64,000 nucleotides of DNA from JBGTSJ01 sp041940305 (GCA_041940305.1 JBGTSJ010000014.1:124001-188000); one strand, 5' to 3'; counted from the first letter of the stretch, positions 52,069-61,369 are shown. Program-made: numbers and translations. Notes: generated by a model not told the origin, from the letters alone.

Positions 52069-53571
52069 ATGCGCCCCGAGGCGGCTTATGACGAGTTGCT
52101 CCGACGCTCGCGCGAGCGGGCGCTGCTGTCGTCGTGCCTGGAACTGTTGAGCTGGGACGAGCTGACGTACATGCCTCGCGGCGGAGTGGCCCATCGCGGG
52201 CGGCAGATGGCCTTCCTGGCGGGGCTCCTGCATGACGCGGCGACCGATCCGCAACTCGGCGAGTTACTCAGCACCGGGGAGGGTCACCAGGACGCTCAGG
52301 ACGCGCGTTCCAACGTCGCCGTCAATCTGCGGAGGTGGCGCTGGAGCTATGAACGGTTGTCCCGGCTGCCGCGGACGCTGGTCGCCGAACTGGCGGATGT
52401 CACCACGACGGCCCAGCAGGTCTGGGCGGAGGCGCGGCATGCGGATGACTTCGGGCTGTTCCAGCCGTGGCTGGAGCGAGTGCTGCGGCTCAAGCGGGGC
52501 GAGGCCGAGTGCCTGTGCGATAACGGCCGGCTGTATGATGCGCTGCTGCAGGACTACGAACCGGGGTCAAGTGCCGAGCAGGTTGCGGCGCTGTTCGCGG
52601 AGCTACGGCCCGCGCTGACCGCGATCCTCGACAGGTCGCGATCCCGCACAAAGCGGCCGGCGTTTCTGCGGCGGGAGTTTCCGATTGATCGGCAGCGGAT
52701 CCTGACCGAGACCGTTGCCGCAGCCCTGGGCTTTGATTTCGAGCGCGGTCGCATCGACACGACTGAGCATCCCTTCTTCAGCCCGATCGGTCCGGGGGAC
52801 TGCCGGCTGACGACGCGCTACACGTCGACCGATTTCTGCGAAGCGTTCTTTGCGATGCTGCACGAACTGGGGCACGGGCTATACGAGCAGGGATTGGATC
52901 CGGAATTGGCGGGAACGCCGGCGGGCGAGGCGCCGTCGCTGGGACTGCACGAGTCACAGTCGCGGTTGTGGGAGAACGAAGTGGGGCGGAGCAGCGCGTT
53001 CTGGCGCTGCTTCTATCCGCGCGTGCAGAACCTGTTTCACGACGTGCTGCATGATGTGGAACAGGACGAATTCCTGGCGGCGATCAACTTTGTCGAGCCG
53101 GGAATCAACCGGGTGCGGGCGGATCCGGTCACGTACGACCTGCACGTGATGCTGCGATTTGATCTGGAGCAGGCGCTGCTGACGGGGGATCTGCGGCCGA
53201 GCGATTTGCCGGAGGCGTGGCGGAGTGGGTCGCTGGAATATCTGGGAGTGGCACCGGAGACCGATGCGGACGGCTGTCTGCAGGACGGCCACTGGGGGGC
53301 CGGGCAGATCGGGTATTTTCCGACGTACACCTTGGGGAACGTGTACGCAGCGCAGTTGATGGAGACCGCACGCATCGAGTTGCGGGAACTCGATCGGCGG
53401 ATTGGGTCCGGCGAGTTCGGTCTGTTGCGGGATTGGCTGCAGGCGCGCGTTTATACGCTGGGGCAGCGTATGACGGCTGCGGAGCTGGTGACCGAAGTGA
53501 CCGGACGGCCGCCGGAATGCGGGGCGCTGGTATCCGGACTGCAAGCGCGACTTGAGGTGCTGAACTACTGA
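52069..53571 (+). CDS. Carboxypeptidase Taq-type metallocarboxypeptidase (M32)
   Basis: This 500-residue zinc carboxypeptidase of family M32 has the active site HELGH at residues 265-269 in FAMLHELGHGLYEQGLDPEL and a downstream GLHESQSRLWENEVGRS with the third ligand Glu. TTRYTSTDFCEAFFAMLHEL and GYFPTYTLGNVYAAQLMETA are characteristic of the family. No signal peptide is visible, so it is cytosolic. It removes C-terminal residues except proline. Length is the standard of about 500. Confidence 0.95.
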   Translation: MRPEAAYDELLRRSRERALLSSCLELLSWDELTYMPRGGVAHRGRQMAFLAGLLHDAATDPQLGELLSTGEGHQDAQDARSNVAVNLRRWRWSYERLSRLPRTLVAELADVTTTAQQVWAEARHADDFGLFQPWLERVLRLKRGEAECLCDNGRLYDALLQDYEPGSSAEQVAALFAELRPALTAILDRSRSRTKRPAFLRREFPIDRQRILTETVAAALGFDFERGRIDTTEHPFFSPIGPGDCRLTTRYTSTDFCEAFFAMLHELGHGLYEQGLDPELAGTPAGEAPSLGLHESQSRLWENEVGRSSAFWRCFYPRVQNLFHDVLHDVEQDEFLAAINFVEPGINRVRADPVTYDLHVMLRFDLEQALLTGDLRPSDLPEAWRSGSLEYLGVAPETDADGCLQDGHWGAGQIGYFPTYTLGNVYAAQLMETARIELRELDRRIGSGEFGLLRDWLQARVYTLGQRMTAAELVTEVTGRPPECGALVSGLQARLEVLNY

Positions 53572-53646
53572 CGTCTCTCGGCAGCCTCTCAGGATTTGAC
53601 CGCGCGGCAACGTCCGGCCCTTGCCGGCGCGGCGGGCTGGCGAGCG

Positions 53647-54579
53647 TCAGCGGGGGTCTGAGGACTGCTCATCCACAATCGGGTCGCGGCTTTGCTGACG
53701 CACAACGTTGTCCTCGAGAGCAGCGACTGCCTGGTCACCGGCGGCATTCCAGCGCAATCCGGCGGCGAGCAACTGCGCGCCTTCCAGCTGAATGGCGGGG
53801 CGGTCGTCGCGCAGCCAGACCATCCAGGCCGCCTCCAGTTCGGCCACGTCCTCAAATCCGTAGTGCACGCGCACGGCGACGTCCCAGCCGTCGCTCATGC
53901 CCTGGCTGACGAACTCAAGGAAGCGCGGCTTGCCGGCGTGCAGGAGGAACTCGGCCAGACAGGCGCCGCGGACGTAGAACGTGCGGAGCGTGTCGCGCCG
54001 CTTCGGATACTCCGTCGCATCCAGGACTGTGAGGAGTGGAGGCAACTCACTGCTGGTCAGTCGTCGTTCTTCCAGCAGCCAGAGACGATGCCGCTCGGCA
54101 GGATCTTCGGCCATCAGCGCGGCTCCTTCATCGGCCCAGCGAGGGATAGCCGCCTTGAAATGGGACGCCAGGATCGTGTGCACGATCTCGTGCGGAAGGA
54201 GCGTTTCGAGGATGCGGCTGAGCGGACCGTGCAGTTCCATCCTCCAGCGCGTCACGCGTCCGCGGGAGAGCAGATAGGTAGTGTCACCCTTCAACCGCTC
54301 GCTGTCCGTATCGACGAAGATGCGGCACGGGTCGCTCCACTGTTCGAGCGGAACTCCCAGCCATTCCGTGGAGAGTACGGTGCGGAGTTCTTCCGCGCGT
54401 TCGCCGACGTGACGAGCCGTCGCCAGCTTTTCGGCGTGGACGTGGAAGTTGTCCGTCGTGAACTCCGCGCCCAGTGCAGGGATAGCGAAGATGATCGCCG
54501 GCACCAGAGCGAGGGAGCCTGCAAATGCACCCGTCCAGCGAGCGCAGTGCGAGATGCGTCGCGAGATGAGCGTGACCAT
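53647..54579 (-). CDS. Exported gluzincin-type metallopeptidase (peptidase MA-like)
   Basis: This 310-residue protein starts at MVTLISRRISHCARWTGAFA (ATG at 54579, GGAGG five bases upstream), with a signal peptide ending near ALGAEF. It has the zinc motif HEIVH at residues 130-134 in LLPHEIVHTILASHF and the third ligand Glu in RWADEGAALMAEDP, so it is a gluzincin. The C-terminus is a helical region with no strong motif. Such peptidase MA-like proteins are commonly encoded in planctomycetes; the substrate is unknown. Confidence 0.82.
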   Translation of the reverse strand: MVTLISRRISHCARWTGAFAGSLALVPAIIFAIPALGAEFTTDNFHVHAEKLATARHVGERAEELRTVLSTEWLGVPLEQWSDPCRIFVDTDSERLKGDTTYLLSRGRVTRWRMELHGPLSRILETLLPHEIVHTILASHFKAAIPRWADEGAALMAEDPAERHRLWLLEERRLTSSELPPLLTVLDATEYPKRRDTLRTFYVRGACLAEFLLHAGKPRFLEFVSQGMSDGWDVAVRVHYGFEDVAELEAAWMVWLRDDRPAIQLEGAQLLAAGLRWNAAGDQAVAALEDNVVRQQSRDPIVDEQSSDPR

Positions 54580-55058
54580 GGGAGGCCTCCATCCTGGGGT
54601 GGGTAGGTATTCGTCCTGAGTACCAGTCGTCCGGATCGCGGGGAGCGATTCGGGGCGGGACAGTCAGTGGCAGGAAACGGGCCCGCGGCGACCCTCCGTC
54701 TATCAGGAAGACCCTGTGACACGGCGGGGCGCATCGGGGATTCCCTGACTCAATGTTAGGCTGGGGTAAAGGCCGGGTCCATATGAGGCAGCGTTGATTG
54801 TTCTGCAAAACTCTCAAATCGAAGGGATCGTCCGGTTTCGGACTTATGCCGCAAAATCGAGCGAAATCGCGAGGGGCATGCCGCCGTTTGCCGCATCCGG
54901 GTCAGGTTCTGCCCGACAACCGAATCAGTTGCCGCCGGTCCAAACAGCCGGCCGAGACCTGATGTCGGAGGCCTTGCACTCGTCGTAGTCTCACTCCTCG
55001 TACCGCCCAAGGCGGTGGAATCGAGGCGGGTGACAATCAGAAGGCAGGAGTTACGACG
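54580..55058. other. Divergent intergenic region, 479 bp
   Basis: This gap separates the metallopeptidase from the PRC-barrel gene. It should hold both promoters; a ribosome-binding GGAG precedes 55059. I see no family-bearing open frame and no clear RNA motif in it. Confidence 0.5.
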
Positions 55059-55805
55059 ATGAAATCTTTGCAACACGCATTGATGGGAGCTGCGCTCGTC
55101 GGCTTGATCGGGGGCGCGGCCGTCGCACAGGAGCGGGCGATCGAGCGTGATGTGGACGTGGATGTTAAGGTGGGGGCGGAGGCGGACGTGCAGTCCACTG
55201 GCAACTTCTATAAGGCCAGCGACCTGATCGGCATGGAGGTGCACGGCCCGAACAATGAGGACATCGGCGAGGTGCAGGACCTGATCGTGGATTCCGCCAC
55301 GAACGAAATTCAATACCTGGTGCTGGACACCGGCCTGTTCGCCGATCTCGACGGCAAGCAGCCGATCCTGCCGTGGACGATTGTGGACGTGCACGCGGCT
55401 GCCGACGCCGATGAGCACTACATCTTGGTTCCGCTGACCGAAGAGCGCATCAAGACGGCTCCGGCACTGAACATTGCCGAAGTGGATCTGATGCGTTCGG
55501 CGACGTGGGTCAACCAGGTCAACACGTTCTATGAAGCCGACCTCAATGAGCGACGCACGGCCCGCCCGGACCTCGATCGGGATGCCGACAACGCCGACCG
55601 CCCGCGCGATCGCCGCAATCCGCGGCCTGACGCGACAGACCGGAATCGCGACCGTCCGGGCGCCCGGGATCGTGACGCGGATCGTCCCGACGCCACCGAC
55701 CGCGACACGACGAAGCCGGACGCCGACAAGCCGAATGCCGACAAGCCGGATGCCGACAAGCCAGAAGCGACCGAGCAGCCGAAGCCGCGGACCAGCAATC
55801 CGTAA
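55059..55805 (+). CDS. PRC-barrel domain exported protein with DRD/DKP-rich tail
   Basis: This 248-residue protein has a signal peptide (MKSLQHALMGAALVGLIGGA, cleavage near AVAQER). The PRC-barrel domain lies at residues about 48-130: SDLIGMEVHGPNNEDIGEVQ, then NEIQYLVLDTGLFADLDGKQ. The tail from residue 160 is charged, RDADNADRPRDRRNPRPDAT, with repeated Asp-Lys-Pro-x-Ala (DKPNADKPDADKPEA). The function of exported PRC-barrel proteins in planctomycetes is unknown. A terminator follows. Confidence 0.87.
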   Translation: MKSLQHALMGAALVGLIGGAAVAQERAIERDVDVDVKVGAEADVQSTGNFYKASDLIGMEVHGPNNEDIGEVQDLIVDSATNEIQYLVLDTGLFADLDGKQPILPWTIVDVHAAADADEHYILVPLTEERIKTAPALNIAEVDLMRSATWVNQVNTFYEADLNERRTARPDLDRDADNADRPRDRRNPRPDATDRNRDRPGARDRDADRPDATDRDTTKPDADKPNADKPDADKPEATEQPKPRTSNP

Positions 55806-55829
55806 CTGACGGTCGATCGACCCGACGCA

Positions 55830-55864
55830 GCACCCCGGTTTCTCCAGGAAGCCGGGGTGCTTTC
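55830..55864 (+). terminator. Rho-independent terminator after the PRC-barrel gene
   Basis: GCACCCCGG and CCGGGGTGC form a 9-bp stem with a 13-base loop, followed by TTTC. It is 25 bp downstream of the stop codon of the PRC-barrel gene. Confidence 0.8.
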
Positions 55865-56288
55865 AGTTGGTGCGCTGTCCGACGCGGCGGGATTCATCCT
55901 TGTCGCGGACGGCGAGCATCATCAGCCAGGCGCCGGTCTTGATCAACAGGGCCGGGAAGTAAATGAACAGCAAATTCCAGAGGAACAGCAGGAGTACGGA
56001 GATCATGCCCCCCAACGGCACGGGCTGCGCCTGGCCGGGAATCGTGACCTCCATCTCCGGAGCGCGGATCGCCTCGCCGATCGGTTTCGCGGCGTCCTGC
56101 AGATTGCGGCCTCCCTGCACGACTTGGCGCAAATGGGTGAACACATCCCAGCCGCAATACAGACCGAACAGCAGGACGCCCATGCCGACGACCAGCAGCA
56201 TCAACCGCGCTATGGCGGCGGCGGACTGGGCGACATCCATAACAGGAGCATCATCCCGGCGGGTGCGGTCGGCCTGATCGTTCAGCAT
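55863..56288 (-). CDS. Small membrane hypothetical protein
   Basis: This 141-residue protein has two hydrophobic segments, about residues 26-47 (AIARLMLLVVGMGVLLFGLY) and 95-120 (LLLFLWNLLFIYFPALLIKT). A loop between them has VVQGGRNLQDAAKPIGEAIR. A basic end RDKDESRRVGQRTN is cytosolic. I do not recognise the family. It is convergent with the PRC-barrel gene and lies 54 bp downstream of the uracil-DNA glycosylase gene. Confidence 0.65.
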   Translation of the reverse strand: MLNDQADRTRRDDAPVMDVAQSAAAIARLMLLVVGMGVLLFGLYCGWDVFTHLRQVVQGGRNLQDAAKPIGEAIRAPEMEVTIPGQAQPVPLGGMISVLLLFLWNLLFIYFPALLIKTGAWLMMLAVRDKDESRRVGQRTN

Positions 56289-56343
56289 CGCCGGTGTCCT
56301 GCATCAGAGGGGTTCAAGCTATCGACCGGCAAGCTTCGACCGG

Positions 56344-57129
56344 TCACTGTGCAGCGGTTTGGGACGGGGGCTGCAGGCCCATATCATCGAGCAGAAAGAG
56401 CATATCGTCCCAGACGGGCTTCTTCGCGGCGGGGTTCCGGAGCAGGTAGCTGGGGTGATACGTGCACAGGACTTTGGCGCGGCCGTGCTGAAACCATCGT
56501 CCGCGCATCCGGCCGATGGGGTCGGTCACTCCCAGCAGGTTCTGTGCGGCGCAGCTCCCCCAACAGACAATGTATTCCGGGTCGACGATCGCAATCTGGG
56601 CGTCCAGGTATTCACGGCAGTTTCCCGCCTCCAGCGGGGACGGGGTGCGATTGCCGGGGGGACGGCAGCGGAGGATGTTGCAGATATAGATGTCTTCCCG
56701 CTGCCAGCCGCAGGCAGCGATGATGCGGTTGAGCAGTTGGCCGGCGCGGCCGACAAACGGCTCTCCCTGGGCGTCCTCGTCGGCGCCGGGTGCTTCGCCG
56801 ATAAACATCACGCGAGCCTCCGGATTGCCGACGCCGAAGACCGTCTGCTTGCGGGTCTGGGCCAGTTCATCGCAACGGATGCAGGCGGCGACCTGCCGGG
56901 CTAACGCCGAGAGCCGGCTCGGACGATCGGCCGGGCCGCTATCAGGCATCGCATCGCGCGGCTGGGACTGCGTCGCGGATGTCTGCTGCTTGTGCTGGGG
57001 CATGGTGTCGGCGGTCACGACGGCGGCCACCGGCTCATGTTGCGTTTTGGCAACATGAGTGACGCCGGCGGCGCGCCACGCGGCGACGGATTGTCGGGCG
57101 GCTCTGCGTGCAGAAAAGGATTCGTCCAT
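56344..57129 (-). CDS. Type 4 uracil-DNA glycosylase
   Basis: This 261-residue protein starts at MDESFSARRAARQSVAAWRA (ATG at 57129). The catalytic part follows a 75-residue Gln/Ala-rich N-terminal extension. CIRCDELAQTRKQTVFGVGN gives the first two Cys of the 4Fe-4S cluster, then the active-site motif A GEAPGADEDAQGEPFVGRAG, CNILRCRPPGNRTPSPLEAG and the C-terminal HPSYLLRNPAAKKP (motif B). It removes uracil from DNA in base-excision repair. The extension is longer than in most family members. Confidence 0.9.
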   Translation of the reverse strand: MDESFSARRAARQSVAAWRAAGVTHVAKTQHEPVAAVVTADTMPQHKQQTSATQSQPRDAMPDSGPADRPSRLSALARQVAACIRCDELAQTRKQTVFGVGNPEARVMFIGEAPGADEDAQGEPFVGRAGQLLNRIIAACGWQREDIYICNILRCRPPGNRTPSPLEAGNCREYLDAQIAIVDPEYIVCWGSCAAQNLLGVTDPIGRMRGRWFQHGRAKVLCTYHPSYLLRNPAAKKPVWDDMLFLLDDMGLQPPSQTAAQ

Positions 57130-57386
57130 GCGGGGCAGTGTCGGTCGAGCGCCGGGGAATCGCAAGGCAGCACCTGGGCCGACGCGACTCTCAATGGAAT
57201 TGCGATTCTTTTGAGGAATTCCCCTCATGCACGGGATTCGTGACCTACGGTTTCTTAATCACTTCTGCGATCGGCGACGCAAATCATCACATCGTGTTGC
57301 CGGACAGAGCGACGTTGGTCGTCCTCGATTTCGCCGACCAAGACGCGCCTATGCGACGCGGTACTTGAGAGGCGCTTTCCGAAGAC

Positions 57387-57477
57387 GTTCATCGAGAACG
57401 AAGGGCAAACCTGTCGTGAGGCAGGGGCGCAAAGCCGTGGGTCTCGGCGTGAGACTGCCAGGCTGCCAAGATTGAAC
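57387..57477 (+). ncRNA. Cyclic-di-GMP-I (GEMM) riboswitch candidate
   Basis: The segment contains GGGCAAACC, a GNRA-type loop (CCTGTC-GTGA-GGCAGG stem), GGCGCAAAGCC and a second stem (GGGTCTC-GGCGT-GAGACT), then GCCAGGCTGCCAAG, in the order and spacing of the GEMM-I/c-di-GMP-I riboswitch. Outer pairing of GTTCATC (57387) with GATTGAAC (57470) forms the P1 stem with one bulge. It ends 18 bp before the ATG of the next gene, whose Shine-Dalgarno (GGGAG) lies just beyond, so control of translation or transcription is likely. Selectivity for c-di-GMP or a related dinucleotide cannot be told from sequence by eye. Confidence 0.85.
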
Positions 57478-57495
57478 GCGATTGGGAGTGGCGCC

Positions 57496-58218
57496 ATGTT
57501 CAGAGCCGCCTGTGGGTTGGTCTGCAGCAGGTGCGGGCAAGTCGGAATCTTTACCGTCACGCTGCTGACGGCGTCGGTCGCCCGGGGACAGGTGGAATCC
57601 GGAGAGGGAACGGACCCGCTCGCCGGTGTGAACATCGTCCGCATCGAAGAGGACTGGGTGCTGGACGTCGCCGATCCCGATCCCACGGCCGATTGTCCGC
57701 AGGTCGTCTGCGTCTTCGGCCCGGGAGACCCGAGCAACGGCACGCACGCCATCTTCGAGTTGAATCACGGCACCCTGCCGGATTTCAGCGAAGGAGGCAT
57801 GCAGCTGCAGGTCTGGTTCGGCGACTACCTGATCGGCTACAGGCGGCAGCATGCTCCGGCCGAACTGCATATCGCCGTCGAACGGCTGACCTATACGACC
57901 GTGACTGAGGTCGTCAACCACAAGGTCAAGCTGTATGTCGCCGACGGCCATTCGGTCACCTGGGGCGATTTCGGCGATTCCTCCACGACCACGTTGAAGG
58001 TCGAGCTGGACACCTGGCGCAGTCATCTCAACGACTGGGACTCGGAAGGCCCGATCCGGCATTCCCGCGTGTCTTACGGAGCGAACCGCGTCAACAAGTT
58101 CCTGCGGAAACAGGTGCGCTACTACACCTCCGCCGGACTGCATCACACCGACACGACCGAGCGGTACGTGCATCGCCTGGCCGAGGACGCCGTCGCTCCG
58201 GCCCCCGTCAACGAGTAG
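57496..58218 (+). CDS. Unknown exported protein, first gene behind the riboswitch
   Basis: This 240-residue protein starts at MFRAACGLVCSRCGQVGIFT (ATG at 57496, GGGAG seven bases upstream). It has a signal peptide ending near SVARGQVES. The body has VNIVRIEEDWVLDVADPDPT, CPQVVCVFGPGDPSNGTHAI and FGDYLIGYRRQHAPAELHIA, with no catalytic motif I recognise. A beta-rich, surface or pilus-associated role is plausible. It is 77 bp upstream of the TadG-like gene and probably co-transcribed with the cluster. Confidence 0.75.
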   Translation: MFRAACGLVCSRCGQVGIFTVTLLTASVARGQVESGEGTDPLAGVNIVRIEEDWVLDVADPDPTADCPQVVCVFGPGDPSNGTHAIFELNHGTLPDFSEGGMQLQVWFGDYLIGYRRQHAPAELHIAVERLTYTTVTEVVNHKVKLYVADGHSVTWGDFGDSSTTTLKVELDTWRSHLNDWDSEGPIRHSRVSYGANRVNKFLRKQVRYYTSAGLHHTDTTERYVHRLAEDAVAPAPVNE

Positions 58219-58295
58219 CCGCAGTTGCGCCCTTCTTGTCCCGTTCTCATTCCGCGCATGCCGCGAGGCGGCGTCACGTCGCTGGAGACACTCTC

Positions 58296-59480
58296 GTGCA
58301 CGCTCACACGCACACTTCGGAACGTTCGACATCCTCCCGCCCAGGAAACGTCCTGGTGCTGACGGCCGGTTCGCTGGTGATGGTCTTCGCGTTCACGGCG
58401 TTCACCGTGGACGTGGGATACATCACGCTGACAAAGGCCGAGCTGGAGAAGTCGGCCGACGCGGCGACGCTCGCCGCGTCACTCGAACTGGCGGATGCCT
58501 TCGGTCCCGGAAAGCTGGTCACTCCGGCCCAGGCGGAGACCAACGCCCGCGCCGCCGCCGTAGCCGTGGCGGCAGCGAACCGGGCGGGTGGCCGTACGTC
58601 TGTTTACGCCGACGGCGCGCGGGACGTCCGCGTGGGTCGTTACAGCTGGGACGCGGCGAGCGGGACGTACGTTAAGCAGTGGGGCGTCGCACCCTACAAC
58701 ATGGTGGAGGTGACGCTGCATCGGGACCAGGGAGGCAGTGCGAACGGCGATTCGCCGCTGGACCTGTTCTTTGCACCGGTGATCGGCCATGACCAGGCGA
58801 GCGTGCTGGCACGGTCGACGAGCGCCCTGCAAGCCGGCGGCGCCTTCCGCAAGATCCCCGGCCAGAATATCTCGATCCTCCCCATCACGCTCGACGTGCA
58901 GACGTGGGATAACCTCATCAACAACGGCGTCGGCACGGACAACTACACCTACAATCCGGCGACCAAGACCGTGACGGCCGGACCCGACGGCATCAAGGAG
59001 GTGAATCTGTATCCGGAAGGAAACGTCGTCCTGCCTCCCGGCAACCGGGGCACGGTCGACTTCGGGAGCATGGGGAACAGCACGGCCGACATCAGCCGGC
59101 AGATCCGTTACGGCCTGAACGACTCCGACTGGGCGGCTCTGGCCGACCAGGGAATCACGGAACTCCGCTGGGATACGGAGCCTATCATCATCAATGGGGA
59201 CACCGGACTGAGCGCCGGCATCAAGGATGACCTGGAGTCAATCAAGGGGCTCCCCCGTGCGATCCCGTTGTTCAGCCATGTCTCGGGGCCGGGCAACAAT
59301 GCGATGTACACCATCGTGCGGTTCGTCGGCATCCGGATCATGTATGTGCAGTTGACGGGCAAGCCGGCGAACAAGCGGGTCGTCATCCAGCCCGCCCCGT
59401 TCTCGGACTTCAGCGTCGTCCCGGGCGAGGTCGAAGTCACTGCGGATTCGATCTTTTCCAGCGCGGGTCTGATTCCGTAA
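58296..59480 (+). CDS. TadG-like pilus-assembly protein
   Basis: This 394-residue protein starts at GTG 58296 (GGAG eight bases upstream), with N-terminus HAHTHTSERSTSSRPGNVLV. A single hydrophobic segment at residues about 21-44 (LTAGSLVMVFAFTAFTVDVG) is followed by YITLTKAELEKSADAATLAA and SLELADAFGPG. This matches the Tad/TadG N-terminal pattern (PF13400-like), with a large exported portion. It is the second gene of the riboswitch cluster. Confidence 0.87.
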   Translation: MHAHTHTSERSTSSRPGNVLVLTAGSLVMVFAFTAFTVDVGYITLTKAELEKSADAATLAASLELADAFGPGKLVTPAQAETNARAAAVAVAAANRAGGRTSVYADGARDVRVGRYSWDAASGTYVKQWGVAPYNMVEVTLHRDQGGSANGDSPLDLFFAPVIGHDQASVLARSTSALQAGGAFRKIPGQNISILPITLDVQTWDNLINNGVGTDNYTYNPATKTVTAGPDGIKEVNLYPEGNVVLPPGNRGTVDFGSMGNSTADISRQIRYGLNDSDWAALADQGITELRWDTEPIIINGDTGLSAGIKDDLESIKGLPRAIPLFSHVSGPGNNAMYTIVRFVGIRIMYVQLTGKPANKRVVIQPAPFSDFSVVPGEVEVTADSIFSSAGLIP

Positions 59481-59507
59481 GGCACGCTCTCCAGCTCACA
59501 AGGACCC

Positions 59508-59526
59508 CGGCTTCTTCGAGAAGCCG
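59508..59526. terminator. Hairpin between TadG-like and first TadE-like gene
   Basis: CGGCTTCT-TCG-AGAAGCCG is an 8-bp stem with a 3-base loop, 28 bp after the stop codon of the TadG-like gene. No T-run follows, so it may be an attenuator or mRNA-stability hairpin rather than a full terminator. Confidence 0.55.
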
Positions 59527-59653
59527 CAAGTTGATCGCCGACTGAAAAGAATCAGCCCCGGACCCTCCGCGTCACACCAGGAACCGGGCCGGCATCCCTT
59601 CAGCCATCCATGCCAGCGGCGGCCGATGAGGCCGACTCGCTCTGAGGACCGCA

Positions 59654-60106
59654 ATGCAAGCCTTTCGCCAGCACCGCAAACCTGCGTCGGAACGGGACGG
59701 AGCCGCCCTCGTGGAGACGGCGCTCGTCCTGCCCATCTTCTTCATGATCGTGCTGGGCATCATCGAGTTCGGCCGCGCGATGATGGTGGCACAGTTGCTG
59801 ACCAACGGAGCGCGCGAAGGGACGCGGGTCGCCATCATGCCGGGCTCCACGAACGCCGAGGTCGAAGCTGCGGTCAAAGACTTCGTGACCAGTTCCGTCG
59901 GAGTCGCGGCGAACAAGGTGACCGTGACCACCACAGTGACGCCTGCCGCCGGAAATCCGAATCCCGGCAACAACGTGGCCCTGGCGAACAAACGCGACCT
60001 CTGCACTGTTGAGGTCAAGGTGGCCTTTTCCGACGTGGACTACCTGCCCGGAAAGTTTCTGGGAGGCAGCCAGCTGATCGGTCAGAGCGCAATGCGCCAC
60101 GAATAG
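59654..60106 (+). CDS. TadE-like protein 1
   Basis: This 150-residue protein has a TadE-type N-terminal membrane helix at residues about 18-43 with the conserved ALVETALVLPIFFMIVLGII (Glu at the start of the helix), followed by EFGRAMMVAQLLTNGAREGT. The exported part has a single Cys and ends SQLIGQSAMRHE. TadE proteins are minor pseudopilins of Flp/Tad type IVb pili. Confidence 0.9.
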   Translation: MQAFRQHRKPASERDGAALVETALVLPIFFMIVLGIIEFGRAMMVAQLLTNGAREGTRVAIMPGSTNAEVEAAVKDFVTSSVGVAANKVTVTTTVTPAAGNPNPGNNVALANKRDLCTVEVKVAFSDVDYLPGKFLGGSQLIGQSAMRHE

Positions 60107-60175
60107 CGGCTGCGCAGCGCCGGTCGTGCGGCTCGGTTGCCAGCGGGCAACATCAATCTTGAGCGCCGCTGCCAA

Positions 60176-60224
60176 ATTCCTGCACGTTGCGGAGAAACCC
60201 TCACGAATCCGTGCAGAATTCTCC
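60176..60224 (+). other. Possible pseudoknot in the tad leader
   Basis: ATTC-C-TGCACG (60176-60186) pairs with CGTGCAGAAT (60210-60219), a 10-bp stem with one bulged C. GGAGAA (60191-60196) in its loop can pair with TTCTCC (60219-60224), giving a possible H-type pseudoknot. It lies in the 270-bp gap 60107-60376 between TadE-like genes 1 and 2. It may be a control RNA or chance pairing. I find no gene in that gap. Confidence 0.4.
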
Positions 60225-60376
60225 GACTGCTCCACTTTTCTCGTCCTAGCTTTGGGATGAAGCAGCAGTCGAGGCGCATTCCCGGCGCAGTGTGTGGCGG
60301 GGAGCAATGTCCGCTGCCTCACGCCGGCCTCGATGACAGTCCGGCGCGATGACCTTCGCGTCCAGGGAGACGCAGC

Positions 60377-60850
60377 ATGCGGCGGCAGAGCAGAGCTTGG
60401 AAACCGGAGCACCGCAGCGGCGCCACCATCGTCGAGATGGCGGTCGTCGTGCCGGTGTTCGCCGTATTCCTGGCCGCCATCATGGAGTTCGGCCATGCGT
60501 TTCTGGTGGTCGGGACACTGAATGCAGCCGCCAAGCAGGCCGCGCGCTTCGGAGCCGTAGACGGCATTACGACGGCCGAGGTCACCGCGCGGGTCAACGA
60601 GATTCTGGATTCGGCCTTCGATGCGTCGCAGACCACGGTGTTTGTGAAGGACGCGAGCGTGTTCGACGCATCATCGCCGCCGTCCAACATTGATTACACG
60701 GCGTTGCCCAACATCGAGCTCTCGACGGCTGAGCGCCGTCAGCTGTACGTCGTGCGGGTGGAAGTGGACTACAACGACGTCGCGCTGATGCCTCCATTCT
60801 GGGCGAAGGACCTGAAGCTGTACGGTCAGTCCGTCATGCGTCACGAGTAA
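60377..60850 (+). CDS. TadE-like protein 2
   Basis: This 157-residue protein begins MRRQSRAWKPEHRSGATIVE then MAVVVPVFAVFLAAIMEFGH, a TadE-type membrane helix with the Glu after TIV. AFLVVGTLNAAAKQAARFGA and a C-terminus ending LKLYGQSVMRHE follow, the latter shared with TadE-like protein 1 (SAMRHE). It is 27 bp upstream of TadE-like protein 3. Confidence 0.88.
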   Translation: MRRQSRAWKPEHRSGATIVEMAVVVPVFAVFLAAIMEFGHAFLVVGTLNAAAKQAARFGAVDGITTAEVTARVNEILDSAFDASQTTVFVKDASVFDASSPPSNIDYTALPNIELSTAERRQLYVVRVEVDYNDVALMPPFWAKDLKLYGQSVMRHE

Positions 60851-60877
60851 GCGGAAAAGGACCGGGAGGGCGAACCC

Positions 60878-61369
60878 ATGCGAAGACAACGATCCGAATC
60901 TGGAGTTCCTCAGCGGCGGGCAGGTGCCGCCGCGGTCGAATTCGCCGTGCTGGTGCCGTTGTTCCTGATGCTGGTGATGGGCACCTGGGAGATGGGCTCG
61001 GCGTTGACGGCGGGAACCAAGATGGCGGCCGCGGTCCGCGAAGGGGGCCGGCTGGCGTCCATGGACTATGAAGAGAACCTGGGCAGCGGGCAGACCGCCA
61101 ACCAGAAGGTCGAGCAGGACATCAAGAACTTCCTGACGGCCTCAAGCATCCCCGGCAACAAAGTGACGGTCACGATTACGCACGCCGACGGACCGACCGC
61201 CGGCCAGACCTTCAACCTTCAGGATCCAGCGAACTATCTGAAACTCTTTCGGATTACCGCGTCCGTCGAATACGAGGACATCAGTTCGTTCCCGCTGGAT
61301 TACATGGCCGGAGAGACCGTGGAAGCCTCTCTGGTGTTCCGCATGGGCCGCGTCTCAATGGGCCAGTAG
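60878..61369 (+). CDS. TadE-like protein 3
   Basis: This 163-residue protein has an N-terminus MRRQRSESGVPQRRAGAAAV then EFAVLVPLFLMLVMGTWEMG, the same TadE-type helix with Glu. SALTAGTKMAAAVREGGRLA and a C-terminus ending in EASLVFRMGRVSMGQ follow. It is 27 bp downstream of TadE-like protein 2. Confidence 0.88.
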   Translation: MRRQRSESGVPQRRAGAAAVEFAVLVPLFLMLVMGTWEMGSALTAGTKMAAAVREGGRLASMDYEENLGSGQTANQKVEQDIKNFLTASSIPGNKVTVTITHADGPTAGQTFNLQDPANYLKLFRITASVEYEDISSFPLDYMAGETVEASLVFRMGRVSMGQ

